Below, piece by piece: positions 8,889 through 16,721 of a DNA stretch of 64,000 bases (its first letter is position 1; the number at the start of each line of letters is the position of its first letter). Under the pieces are notes generated by a model that had not been told where the DNA came from, did no database searches, and saw only the letters and a list, made by a program, of their open reading frames with translations. Position numbers and translations under genes: made by a program. The stretch covers positions 1-64,000 of the forward strand of contig JBBDIE010000175.1 in the NCBI GenBank assembly GCA_040880545.1. The letters are read 5' to 3'. The DNA is from M55B112 sp040880545 (lineage in GTDB: Bacteria > Bacteroidota > Bacteroidia > Bacteroidales > GCA-2748055).

Positions 8889-9518
8889 TTATTTCACCAA
8901 GATGCTGTCTGACAGGACCTTCCCGGCATTGCTTCCTTCGTTAAACAGCAGATCCAGGATGCTCAGTTCAGAAACGAATCCATGTCTGTCTGAAAAGACC
9001 TGGTGATAGGGGATCGGATGATAGGCATACCGGTGATGCCTGAAAGCTTTTTTTGGGTGAATAACCTCGCTGATATCTGTGCCAGGCTCGGGAGAATGAT
9101 ATGTTTCAGTACGATCCAGGTTCATCTGCCTGCCAAACAGACTCAGACTGGCCCGCAGGAGTTCAAAATTAAAATCTGCAAGAAATTTATAATGCTTCAG
9201 GTAAAATGGAATGAAGGAATCGTTAATAAATTCAAAGAATGGGGCAGAGGAATAGGCTGAACTTATGCTCCTCCAATGGTTATGCTGCCATTTGGTGTCG
9301 TAGTCGATCCTGACATCCTTCATCAATAACCTGGTTCCATGAACCTTTACAATGGGTATCACAAGATTGATGACACCGTTGGCTCCGAGAATCCTGCACC
9401 GGTTCCGGTAGGTCTGCTTTGAATAATGGTCAAATTGCTCTATTACAGTCTTGTTACCGTGTTGCAACAGTAAAGAAAAGTAAGAGACCGGTGCATTGTA
9501 ATAGCAGGGAAGGACCAT
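8889..9518 (-). CDS. WbqC-like family protein
   Basis: Member of the WbqC-like family, some of whose genes lie in O-antigen clusters; the biochemical role is not established. Family pattern seen: N-terminal CYYNAPVSYFSLL, YSKQTYRNRCRI, and the central region with QHNHWRSISSAYSSAPFFE, which is highly typical. No signal peptide or membrane segment, so it should be cytosolic. It is the last gene of a minus-strand group after two signal peptidase genes, separated by 12 bases, an arrangement that suggests co-transcription with dapB and lepB. Confidence 0.85.
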   Translation of the reverse strand: MVLPCYYNAPVSYFSLLLQHGNKTVIEQFDHYSKQTYRNRCRILGANGVINLVIPIVKVHGTRLLMKDVRIDYDTKWQHNHWRSISSAYSSAPFFEFINDSFIPFYLKHYKFLADFNFELLRASLSLFGRQMNLDRTETYHSPEPGTDISEVIHPKKAFRHHRYAYHPIPYHQVFSDRHGFVSELSILDLLFNEGSNAGKVLSDSILVK

Positions 9519-9530
9519 GCTGAAAAGTGC

Positions 9531-10940
9531 TTATCTGTTGCTTCTTACAATTTTAAAGAATCTGTTCCAGCGGACACCCCCATACTCTTTATCGACACTT
9601 AACCAGATTACACGAGGTTTTCCTATGATGTGGTCCTCAGGTACAAACCCCCAAAAACGGGAATCGGCCGAATTGTGTCTGTTATCACCCATCATGAAGT
9701 AGTAATCCATTTCAAAGGTATAGCTGTCTGCAGGTACTCCATTAATCATGATGGTACTGTCAGAAATCTCCAGTTCATTGCTTTCGTACGCCTCAATGAT
9801 ACGTCGGTAAAGAGGGAGGTTCTCCAGGGTTAAATGCACCTGCTCTCCCTTGGCAGGGATTTTTAACGGTCCGTAAAATTCTGCATTCCATGGGTAATCC
9901 ATACTATGAGGGAAGGCACTACGGTCATATTCCCCCGCTTCATACATCTGTAATGGCCTAACATGGCTGATACCAGGGAATTGTGAAATGGCTTTTGCAC
10001 CTTCAACTGACAAAGGAAACATATAATTTGGATTATTCCTGACATCGGCTGATTGCCTGGGGATACCAAATTTTTCCACTGATTTGGGATTTAGTGGTGA
10101 TCCGTCGGTGGTAACGCGGTATAATTGTTGAATACCCTGATATGCAGGCTGAGGTTCACCGTTTACGACAATCATGTTCTCCCTTACAACCAATTCATCA
10201 CCGGGTATTGCCACACAACGTTTTATATAATTATCTCGTCGGTCAACCGGTCTGGTTTCAATGTCGTAGAGTTTATGAATCTGTTTCCTGGCATAATTTT
10301 CATAAATCTCATACTTTAACTGCCTGTTATTTTTTGTCTTGTCTCTTTCCATGAGATCATAGGCCTCATCCCTTACCAGATCATAATAATCAAAATTTCC
10401 TTTGGCATATAACCTGTGATCCGACGGTTCAAGTGCCACGGTATCGGAGGCCGGGAAATTGAAAACCACCATGTCATCCCTTTTAACATCACTGAAACCT
10501 TTGAGCCTCTTGTAAGGTCTCCTGATCCATTCGAGGTACGTCTTCTTGTTCAATATAGTGTTGGGAAGGAAAGGAACAGCGAGAGGCGTATTTGGAGTCC
10601 TGGGGCCGTAGGCGGTCTTACTCACATACAGGTGATCACCCACAAGCAGGGTGCCCTCCATGGAAGGAGTAGGGATCTTATAGTTTTGAAAAAGAAAAAG
10701 GTTGATCAGTGAAACGGCAACCACAGCAAATATCAAAGCGTCGAGCCATTCAATGATCACATGATTCTTCCTGCCCCGTTTTTTCCAGAACGACCAGTTG
10801 ACTTTTTTACTTACATAAATATCGAATACAATGGGCAATCCGAACAGGAACCAGTAATTACCAAGCCAAACCACGAACAGAATATATAATCCTGAAGCTA
10901 TCCCAAATCGTGTATATTTATCCTTAAAATAATTCTTCAT
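9531..10940 (-). CDS. lepB: Signal peptidase I, paralogue 1
   Basis: Inner-membrane serine protease that removes signal peptides from exported proteins. Two hydrophobic segments (about 10-45 and 62-84) precede the S26 catalytic site: Ser93 in IPTPSMEGT and Lys240 in NYIKRCVAIPGDE, with the late motif GDNRHNSADSRFWGFVP. At 469 aa it is much longer than the E. coli enzyme (324 aa), mainly from about 145 residues between the catalytic Ser and Lys and a further insert before the GDNR box. It lies nine bases after a second lepB paralogue. Both catalytic residues are present, so it should be active. Confidence 0.93.
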   Translation of the reverse strand: MKNYFKDKYTRFGIASGLYILFVVWLGNYWFLFGLPIVFDIYVSKKVNWSFWKKRGRKNHVIIEWLDALIFAVVAVSLINLFLFQNYKIPTPSMEGTLLVGDHLYVSKTAYGPRTPNTPLAVPFLPNTILNKKTYLEWIRRPYKRLKGFSDVKRDDMVVFNFPASDTVALEPSDHRLYAKGNFDYYDLVRDEAYDLMERDKTKNNRQLKYEIYENYARKQIHKLYDIETRPVDRRDNYIKRCVAIPGDELVVRENMIVVNGEPQPAYQGIQQLYRVTTDGSPLNPKSVEKFGIPRQSADVRNNPNYMFPLSVEGAKAISQFPGISHVRPLQMYEAGEYDRSAFPHSMDYPWNAEFYGPLKIPAKGEQVHLTLENLPLYRRIIEAYESNELEISDSTIMINGVPADSYTFEMDYYFMMGDNRHNSADSRFWGFVPEDHIIGKPRVIWLSVDKEYGGVRWNRFFKIVRSNR

Positions 10941-10949
10941 TATCGCTGT

Positions 10950-12269
10950 TTAATTAATGCGTTTAAAGATACGGTCTTTTCTTAAACCCCCAACAAAAGA
11001 ATCATTGGGATCTGATGACAGCCATATTGTAACTGCCTTACCCAGCAGATGGTCCTCAGGTATAAAACCCCAGTGTCTCGAATCAGCAGTATTATGCCTG
11101 TTATCACCCAGTACAAAATAGTAATTCATTTTGAATGTATAGGTCTCTGACACTTTCCCGTTAACATAATATTTTCCGTCGTTAAATATAACGTGGTTCA
11201 TTTCATAGACTTCAATGGCTCGGGAATAAACCGGGTAGGTATATGGATCAAGTTTTACCGTCATCTCCCTGGCAGGAATTACCAGAGGCCCAAACAGGTC
11301 ATTGGTCCATTTGTACCTCTGATCATGAGGGAATATCTCTGGGTTGTTGAAAGACAGGACCGGTTCCACAAACCTTTGAATGCTTCTTACTTCCGGAAAA
11401 TTATTTAGCAGCATCGACTGTTCAATGGTAAGATAGATAACGTGAAGGGAGTTGGCCGGATTGTAGGTGATCTCATTATTAAGGATATTTAATGAATCCA
11501 GCAGAATTTCAGGCAGTGCTTCGCCCTTAGTTTTGACATAAAATTTAAGTTTCTGTTGTGGCAGGAATTCGACCAATTGCCGGTTTACTGTCAGGCGCCC
11601 GTCCATGATTTCGATGGTATCTCCGGGAAGGCCGACGCATCTTTTGATGTAGTTTTCGCGACGGTCCACCGGATGTGAGATAACGTTAAAATGTTCATGG
11701 ATATACTGCTTTCCGTATTGCCTTACCAGTGAATAATAATTCTGACCAGGGTACTCAACTATCATGGAATCTCCTTCAGGAAATGAGAAGACGATCACAT
11801 CTCCACGCTTAACCCTTGAAATACCGTTTAATCGTTTGTATGGCTTTAATAATTTTTCCGAATATGTCTTCTTCCCATTGGGCAGATAATCGGGTAAAAA
11901 AGGCCAGCTCAGGGGTGTATTGGGAAGTTTTGGTCCGTAAGCCAGCTTACTGACAAAGATATAATCTCCCGCTTTCAGACTTCCCTCCATGGAGGAAGTA
12001 GGAATTTTATAAGCTTCTACGAACAGCACCTTTATTGCAGTGGTTATAAATATGGCTATGGCAATGTAACCTGTCCATTCCAGAGTTTTAGCGATTTTAT
12101 TTGGAACAGGATAGTGTTTGTTCAATTTGGGAATAACCCTGCTGATGAAGTAATCAAAAATGATCAAATTAAAAAGCAGGAACCAGTATGCAGTGGTCCA
12201 GATAACCAGCATAGACCAAAGCAGCATCCAGATCAGGAACCAGGTAATTCGTCTTCGGGGTATGTTCAT
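10950..12269 (-). CDS. lepB: Signal peptidase I, paralogue 2
   Basis: Second S26 signal peptidase, 439 aa, clearly related to the adjacent copy: two N-terminal membrane segments, Ser93 in IPTSSMEGS, Lys209 in NYIKRCVGLPGDT, and GDNRHNTADSRHWGFIPEDH near the end. The region between Ser and Lys is about 30 residues shorter than in its neighbour. Its start is three bases after the dapB stop codon, so translation is probably coupled. Two lepB genes side by side are known in Bacteroidota; different substrate preference is possible but cannot be judged here. Confidence 0.93.
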   Translation of the reverse strand: MNIPRRRITWFLIWMLLWSMLVIWTTAYWFLLFNLIIFDYFISRVIPKLNKHYPVPNKIAKTLEWTGYIAIAIFITTAIKVLFVEAYKIPTSSMEGSLKAGDYIFVSKLAYGPKLPNTPLSWPFLPDYLPNGKKTYSEKLLKPYKRLNGISRVKRGDVIVFSFPEGDSMIVEYPGQNYYSLVRQYGKQYIHEHFNVISHPVDRRENYIKRCVGLPGDTIEIMDGRLTVNRQLVEFLPQQKLKFYVKTKGEALPEILLDSLNILNNEITYNPANSLHVIYLTIEQSMLLNNFPEVRSIQRFVEPVLSFNNPEIFPHDQRYKWTNDLFGPLVIPAREMTVKLDPYTYPVYSRAIEVYEMNHVIFNDGKYYVNGKVSETYTFKMNYYFVLGDNRHNTADSRHWGFIPEDHLLGKAVTIWLSSDPNDSFVGGLRKDRIFKRIN

Positions 12270-12272
12270 CGG

Positions 12273-12986
12273 TTACAAATTGAGCATTTCCTGCATACTG
12301 TGTATTCCTGACTTTCCTTGCATATATTCAGCAGCCAGAACTGCACCAGTTGCAAAACCTACCCTTGATTTGGCATTGTGAGATATACTAATTGTATCTA
12401 TTTCAGATTCGTAAGTAACACAGTGGTAACCACTCACTTCACCTTCTCGTTTGGAATTAATGTAAATATTTTTCGGCTCACCCTCTTTGCGTGTCCAGGA
12501 ATTTTTGGAAGAGATTTTTTCTGTAATCTGATTTGCCAGGGAAATAGCAGTACCACTCGGAGCATCCAGTTTATGGACATGGTGGATCTCTTCTATGGAG
12601 ACATCATATTCCTGAAAGTTTTGCATGATCTCAGCCAGGCGTGTATTCATGGCAAATAACACATTAACGCCAATACTGAAATTTGATGCATAGAACAGAC
12701 CGCCGTTTGTTTCATTGCAGAGCTTTATTGCCTGATCCAGCTTATCCAGCCAACCTGTAGTTCCGGATACAACGGGAACATTTTCCCTGATGCAGACAGA
12801 GATATTCTGAAATGCTGAATCGGGCGTTGAAAATTCGATGGCCACATCAATGTCGCGGAGATTTTCCTGGTTCAGATCTCCGGCGTTGGTCACATCAATG
12901 ATCAGACCTATGGTATGTCCCCGTAATTCTGATATCCGGGCAATTTCACGTCCCATTTTACCGTATCCGATGATGGCTATATTCAT
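12273..12986 (-). CDS. dapB: 4-hydroxy-tetrahydrodipicolinate reductase
   Basis: Cytosolic NAD(P)H-dependent step of lysine and diaminopimelate synthesis. The ATG at 12984-12986 begins MNIAIIGYGKMGREIA, the Rossmann dinucleotide site. An in-frame extension further upstream has no family similarity and was left out. Other family signatures: VEFSTPDSAF, VVSGTTGW and the substrate/catalytic loop HHVHKLDAPSGTA. The length of 238 aa matches the short Bacteroidota form. It is the first gene of the dapB-lepB-lepB-wbqC group. Confidence 0.95.
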   Translation of the reverse strand: MNIAIIGYGKMGREIARISELRGHTIGLIIDVTNAGDLNQENLRDIDVAIEFSTPDSAFQNISVCIRENVPVVSGTTGWLDKLDQAIKLCNETNGGLFYASNFSIGVNVLFAMNTRLAEIMQNFQEYDVSIEEIHHVHKLDAPSGTAISLANQITEKISSKNSWTRKEGEPKNIYINSKREGEVSGYHCVTYESEIDTISISHNAKSRVGFATGAVLAAEYMQGKSGIHSMQEMLNL

Positions 12987-13005
12987 GATTGTTTGTTTGA
13001 TAATG

Positions 13006-13013
13006 CAAAAATA
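13006..13013 (-). promoter_or_regulatory. Candidate -7 box for the dapB group
   Basis: On the minus strand the sequence reads TATTTTTG, a full match to TAnnTTTG, about 20 bases upstream of the dapB start codon. No clear TTTG was found at the -33 position, so support is partial. Confidence 0.45.
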
Positions 13014-13091
13014 ATATAAAAGATATATAATACTGTGTGATTGTATGGCCGAAGTGCAGGCACTCTCCATAAGCACTGCTGTTCAACAAAA

Positions 13092-13117
13092 AAAGGGTGT
13101 CTGTTGAGACACCCTTT
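13092..13117 (-). terminator. Rho-independent terminator of the thrS-rplT operon
   Basis: AAAGGGTGTCT and AGACACCCTTT form an 11-bp perfect stem with a four-base loop. On the minus strand it is followed by a run of seven T. It sits about 20 bases after the rplT stop codon. Confidence 0.92.
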
Positions 13118-13136
13118 CATATATTTCCGGAAAAAT

Positions 13137-13481
13137 TTATTTTACTTTTTTCACGATAGACTCAAACGTTTTGGGATCGTTCATGGCCAGATCGGCCAGC
13201 ACCTTTCGGTTGAGGTCGATCCCATTACTCTTGAGTTTATGCATGAATTCAGAGTAGGACATACCATATTCGCGTACAGCTGCATTAATCCTTTGTATCC
13301 ATAGTGCGCGAAATTCTGCTTTTTTCTTTCTACGGTCACGATAGGCATATTGCAACCCTTTATCGTGGGCATTTTTTGCTACTGTCCAGACATTTTTTCT
13401 TCTGCCCCAGTAACCCCGTGTTCTTTTCAGAACCTTTTTTCTTTTTTGTCTTGACGCTACCGCGTTAACTGATCTTGGCAT
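13137..13481 (-). CDS. rplT: 50S ribosomal protein L20
   Basis: Structural protein of the large ribosomal subunit that binds 23S rRNA early in assembly. Family hallmarks: basic N-terminus MPRSVNAVASRQKRKK, RGYWGRRKNVWTVAKNA, and LWIQRINAAVREYGMSYS. Length of 114 aa is normal. It is the last gene of thrS-infC-rpmI-rplT. The 91-base spacer before it holds a small palindrome (CTCGAA/TTCGAG, 13508-13522). L20 autoregulates this operon in other bacteria, but no recognisable L20-binding leader was identified here. Confidence 0.97.
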   Translation of the reverse strand: MPRSVNAVASRQKRKKVLKRTRGYWGRRKNVWTVAKNAHDKGLQYAYRDRRKKKAEFRALWIQRINAAVREYGMSYSEFMHKLKSNGIDLNRKVLADLAMNDPKTFESIVKKVK

Positions 13482-13572
13482 TTTTCATTGTTTTTTGGAT
13501 GACAGCGCTCGAATTATTCGAGACTTTCAGGCTTGGCATCCTGGTTAATCACTAATTACCTTTATGTAATTT

Positions 13573-13770
13573 TTACTTCATTGAGAGCAATTGCTTTATA
13601 TTCTTCTGATCCGCGTGGTGTACCTCACCAAAATAGGTCAGGTTTCTTTTACGCTTCTTAGATTTCTTGGTCAAAATATGACTTTTGAAAGCATGCTTTC
13701 TCTTGATTTTTCCTGTTCCGGTAAGCGAAAAACGTTTTTTTGCTCCCGGATTGGTTTTCATCTTCGGCAT
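13573..13770 (-). CDS. rpmI: 50S ribosomal protein L35
   Basis: Small basic protein (65 aa) of the large ribosomal subunit. The start MPKMKTNPGAKKRFSLTGTG and the following KHAFKSHILTKKSKKRKRN are diagnostic for L35. Located between infC and rplT, as in most bacteria, 28 bases after the infC stop codon. Confidence 0.97.
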   Translation of the reverse strand: MPKMKTNPGAKKRFSLTGTGKIKRKHAFKSHILTKKSKKRKRNLTYFGEVHHADQKNIKQLLSMK

Positions 13771-13798
13771 TTCAAAAAATATTAACTGTTTAACTAAA

Positions 13799-14362
13799 CT
13801 ATTTTTTACTCTTAACTTTTGGAGAAAGGAACATCGTCATTCGTTTCCCTTCCAACTTTGGAAGCTGTTCAACTTTAGCCACATCTTCCAGATCCTGTGC
13901 AAGCCGGAGAAGCAAAATCTCTCCTTTCTCTTTAAATAAAATGGTCCTTCCCTTAAAGAACACAAATGCTTTTACTTTCGCTCCCTCCTCGATGAACTTC
14001 ACTGCATGTTTCATCTTAAACTCATAATCGTGCTCATCAGTATTGGGGCCGAATCGAATCTCCTTCACCACAATTTTTGTGGTTTTGGCTTTCATCTCCT
14101 TCTGTTTCTTTTTCTGTTGATAAAGAAACTTCTGATAATCAACAACCCTGCAAACTGGGGGGTCGGCATTCGGCGAAATTTCCACCAGGTCCAAATCCAG
14201 TCCGTCGGCAATTTTAAGTGCTTCCGAGAGGGTATATACTCCGGGTGTTTCTAAATTCTCTCCAACGACTCGAACTGTTGCTGCTCGAATTCGTTCGTTT
14301 ACTTTGTGTTGAGGTTCCGGTTTACGGTCTCTTCTGTAATTTCTGCCACCAGGTCTGGCCAT
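13799..14362 (-). CDS. infC: Translation initiation factor IF-3
   Basis: Binds the 30S subunit and checks the start codon and initiator tRNA. The N-domain shows NERIRAATVRVVGENLE and GLDLVEISPNADPPVCR; the linker and C-domain show KEIRFGPNTDEHD and the KGRTILFKEKG segment that contacts 16S rRNA. It starts with ATG rather than the rare AUU used for infC in E. coli, so start-codon-based autoregulation of that kind is not indicated. 187 aa, 25 bases downstream of thrS. Confidence 0.97.
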   Translation of the reverse strand: MARPGGRNYRRDRKPEPQHKVNERIRAATVRVVGENLETPGVYTLSEALKIADGLDLDLVEISPNADPPVCRVVDYQKFLYQQKKKQKEMKAKTTKIVVKEIRFGPNTDEHDYEFKMKHAVKFIEEGAKVKAFVFFKGRTILFKEKGEILLLRLAQDLEDVAKVEQLPKLEGKRMTMFLSPKVKSKK

Positions 14363-14387
14363 AAAAATATTTTAATTTTTGAGATTT

Positions 14388-16340
14388 CTAAATGGTATCA
14401 ATTGATTCCAATTGATTTTCCACTTCTTGTGAAATAAATTTTGCAAATTCTTCAAGGTTCATAGCTCCTTTGTCTCCTTCTCCCTGTCTTCTGACGGAGA
14501 TTGTATTACTTGCTGCCTCCTTTTCTCCAACGATGAGCAAGTAGGGGATGCGCTTTAACTCACTATCCCTGATCTTTTTACCTATTTTTTCACTCCTCTC
14601 GTCAATCAGGGTGCGAATATCGTAATTATTTAGGAATTTTGAAACTTTTTCTGCATAATCATGGTACTTTTCACTGATGGGGAGGATCACAGCCTGGTCA
14701 GGTGTCAGCCATAAAGGAAATTTTCCGCCTGTATGCTCTATAAGCACTGCAACAAACCTTTCCATACTTCCAAAGGGTGCACGGTGGATCATGATGGGCC
14801 GGTGTTTCAGGTTATCAGCGCCTGTATATTCAAGTTCGAACCTCTCGGGCAGGTTATAATCGACCTGGATCGTTCCAAGTTGCCATTTTCTGCCAATGGC
14901 ATCCCTTACCATGAAGTCCAGTTTCGGTCCGTAGAAAGCTGCTTCGCCATATTCGATTATGGTTTCCAGCTTCTTTTCCTCCGCAGCCGCAATGATCGCC
15001 TTTTCTGCCTTTTCCCAGTTTTCATCACTACCGATATACTTTTCATGATCAGTCTTGTCCCTGAGTGATATCTGGGTTATATAGTCATTAAAATCAAGGG
15101 CTTTGAATATGTGGTGAATAATATCGATCACTTTTATAAATTCCTCTTTCAGTTGGTCCGGACGACAGAATATGTGTGCATCGTCCTGGGTAAAGCCACG
15201 AACCCGTGTAAGGCCATGAAGCTCTCCACTCTGCTCGTACCTGTAAACAGTGCCGAATTCAGCCATGCGTACCGGTAAATCACGATAGGAACGGGGTTTT
15301 GAACTATATATTTCGCAATGATGGGGACAGTTCATCGGTTTCAGCAGAAATTCCTCGCCTTCCTGCGGCGTGGATATGGGCTGAAAACTGTCTTTACCAT
15401 ATTTTTCGTAATGGCCCGAAGTAATATACAAATCTTTTAGCCCGATATGTGGTGTGATCACCTGTTCGTATCCATACTTACGCTGGACCCTTTTCAGGAA
15501 ATTCTCCAGCCGTTCACGGAGCTGTGCCCCCTTGGGCAGCCATAGCGGCAGCCCCTGACCCACACGCTGGGAAAATGTAAAAAGCTCCAGTTCCTTTCCA
15601 ACTTTCCTGTGATCCCGCTCTTTGGCTTTTTCCAGCTTATCCAGAAATTCTTCCAGCATGGCCTGCTTGGGGAATGTAATGCCATAAATTCGCGTCAGTT
15701 GTTTGCGTTTTTCATCCCCCCTCCAATAGGCTCCGGCCAGGCTGAGCAGTTTGATGGCTTTGATGGGTGACGTATCAGGAAGGTGCGGCCCTCTGCAAAG
15801 ATCCGTAAATTTCCCCTGTTTATACAGCGTTATGGTACCATCTTCCAGGTCTGAAATCAGCTCTGTCTTATATTCATCCCCCTTCTGACCAAACAGTTTC
15901 AGGGCATCCTCCTTACTGATCTCTTCTCTTATAAATGAGCTCTTCTGAGAGGAGAGCTCCTTCATCTTCTGCTCTATTCGTGGAAGATCGGCATCAGTTA
16001 TAGCAACATCATCCCCTGTGTCAACATCGTAATAAAAACCATTTTCGATGGCCGGGCCAATACCGAATTTTGTTCCCGGGTAAAGTACTTCAATGGCTTC
16101 AGCCATCAGGTGGGCCGATGAGTGCCAAAACGCGTGTGAAGCTTCATCATCACCCCATTTGTGTAACCTAATCTCGGCATCCCGGGTGATAGGACGTGTC
16201 AGATCCCAGATTTCCTCATTCACTGATACAGCCAGTACCTCCCTGGCAAGACTGTTGCTGAGAGATTTTGCGATTCCCAACCCTGTTATTCCTTCTTCGA
16301 ACTTCCGTACCGAATTGTCCGGAAACTTAATATTGATCAT
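14388..16340 (-). CDS. thrS: Threonyl-tRNA synthetase
   Basis: Charges tRNA-Thr. Domains in order: TGS (about 1-60), editing domain with HSSAHLMAEA (about 70-240), class II catalytic core and anticodon-binding domain (about 540-650). The catalytic zinc ligands are present in MNCPHHCEIY, DDAHIF and IMIHRAPFGS; the class II motif 2 region reads EFGTVYRYEQSGELHGL. Length of 650 aa is normal. First gene of the thrS-infC-rpmI-rplT group. The repeat element directly upstream, starting 15 bases before the start codon, probably forms much of its leader. Confidence 0.97.
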   Translation of the reverse strand: MINIKFPDNSVRKFEEGITGLGIAKSLSNSLAREVLAVSVNEEIWDLTRPITRDAEIRLHKWGDDEASHAFWHSSAHLMAEAIEVLYPGTKFGIGPAIENGFYYDVDTGDDVAITDADLPRIEQKMKELSSQKSSFIREEISKEDALKLFGQKGDEYKTELISDLEDGTITLYKQGKFTDLCRGPHLPDTSPIKAIKLLSLAGAYWRGDEKRKQLTRIYGITFPKQAMLEEFLDKLEKAKERDHRKVGKELELFTFSQRVGQGLPLWLPKGAQLRERLENFLKRVQRKYGYEQVITPHIGLKDLYITSGHYEKYGKDSFQPISTPQEGEEFLLKPMNCPHHCEIYSSKPRSYRDLPVRMAEFGTVYRYEQSGELHGLTRVRGFTQDDAHIFCRPDQLKEEFIKVIDIIHHIFKALDFNDYITQISLRDKTDHEKYIGSDENWEKAEKAIIAAAEEKKLETIIEYGEAAFYGPKLDFMVRDAIGRKWQLGTIQVDYNLPERFELEYTGADNLKHRPIMIHRAPFGSMERFVAVLIEHTGGKFPLWLTPDQAVILPISEKYHDYAEKVSKFLNNYDIRTLIDERSEKIGKKIRDSELKRIPYLLIVGEKEAASNTISVRRQGEGDKGAMNLEEFAKFISQEVENQLESIDTI

Positions 16341-16355
16341 ATTTCCTTTTTAAAT

Positions 16356-16635
16356 AGTGTCTTTCCATAATGTCCGATATACTCATGAATAGTTTATTTT
16401 CAGTGGTATTCATGAGCTCGTAATGTTATTCCCTTCGGTCATGAGTTCCTGTTGGTCGGTTCACTCGGTTCTGCGCTATGCTCGTCGGGAAATTGCTCTT
16501 TAACGAAAGTAAACTGCGCATTTCCCGACTTCGCAACCGAAAAACTGAAAGTTTTGAGCTCATGACCGCAGGGATTAACCCCTGATCCCGAACATATGAT
16601 CCGGCCACTCAACATTATTGACAGACTCTAAATTG
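16356..16635. repeat. MITE-like element with terminal inverted repeats upstream of thrS
   Basis: The left end gtgtctttccataatgt and the reverse complement of the right end gagtctgtcaataatgt agree at 14 of 17 positions. Inside, the part at 16365-16410 and 16470-16545 matches, in opposite orientation, the DNA at 265-418 (shared stretches tttcccgacgagc and cggttgcgaagtcgggaaatg). No open frame of interest. Best explained as a non-autonomous transposable element. Confidence 0.7.
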
Positions 16636-16641
16636 AGTCCG

Positions 16642-16649
16642 CAAATTTA
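16642..16649 (-). promoter_or_regulatory. Candidate -7 box for thrS beyond the repeat
   Basis: The minus strand reads TAAATTTG, matching TAnnTTTG, just outside the repeat element. If used, the transcript would carry the whole element in a leader of about 295 bases. The -33 box is not evident. Confidence 0.38.
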
Positions 16650-16721
16650 GTAAAAAAAGGGGAGACTATACCGAATACGATGTGCTGATTTCGTTTGATT
16701 TGGCCTGTTCATGAATTTGGT

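Larger units (their letters stand above)
16341..16721. other. Gene-free leader region of thrS occupied by a repeat element
   Basis: No gene. Nearly all of it is the repeat element described separately. The remaining 85 bases next to the YgiQ stop codon contain the candidate thrS promoter and nothing else recognised. Confidence 0.7.

Noticed and set aside
12987..13076. Longer start for dapB
   Set aside because: The extra 30 codons have no similarity to DapB and cover the candidate promoter; the ATG at 12984-12986 begins the Rossmann motif.
16426..16608. 60-codon open frame upstream of thrS
   Set aside because: It lies inside the MITE-like element and shares its sequence with the other copy; no protein family signal.
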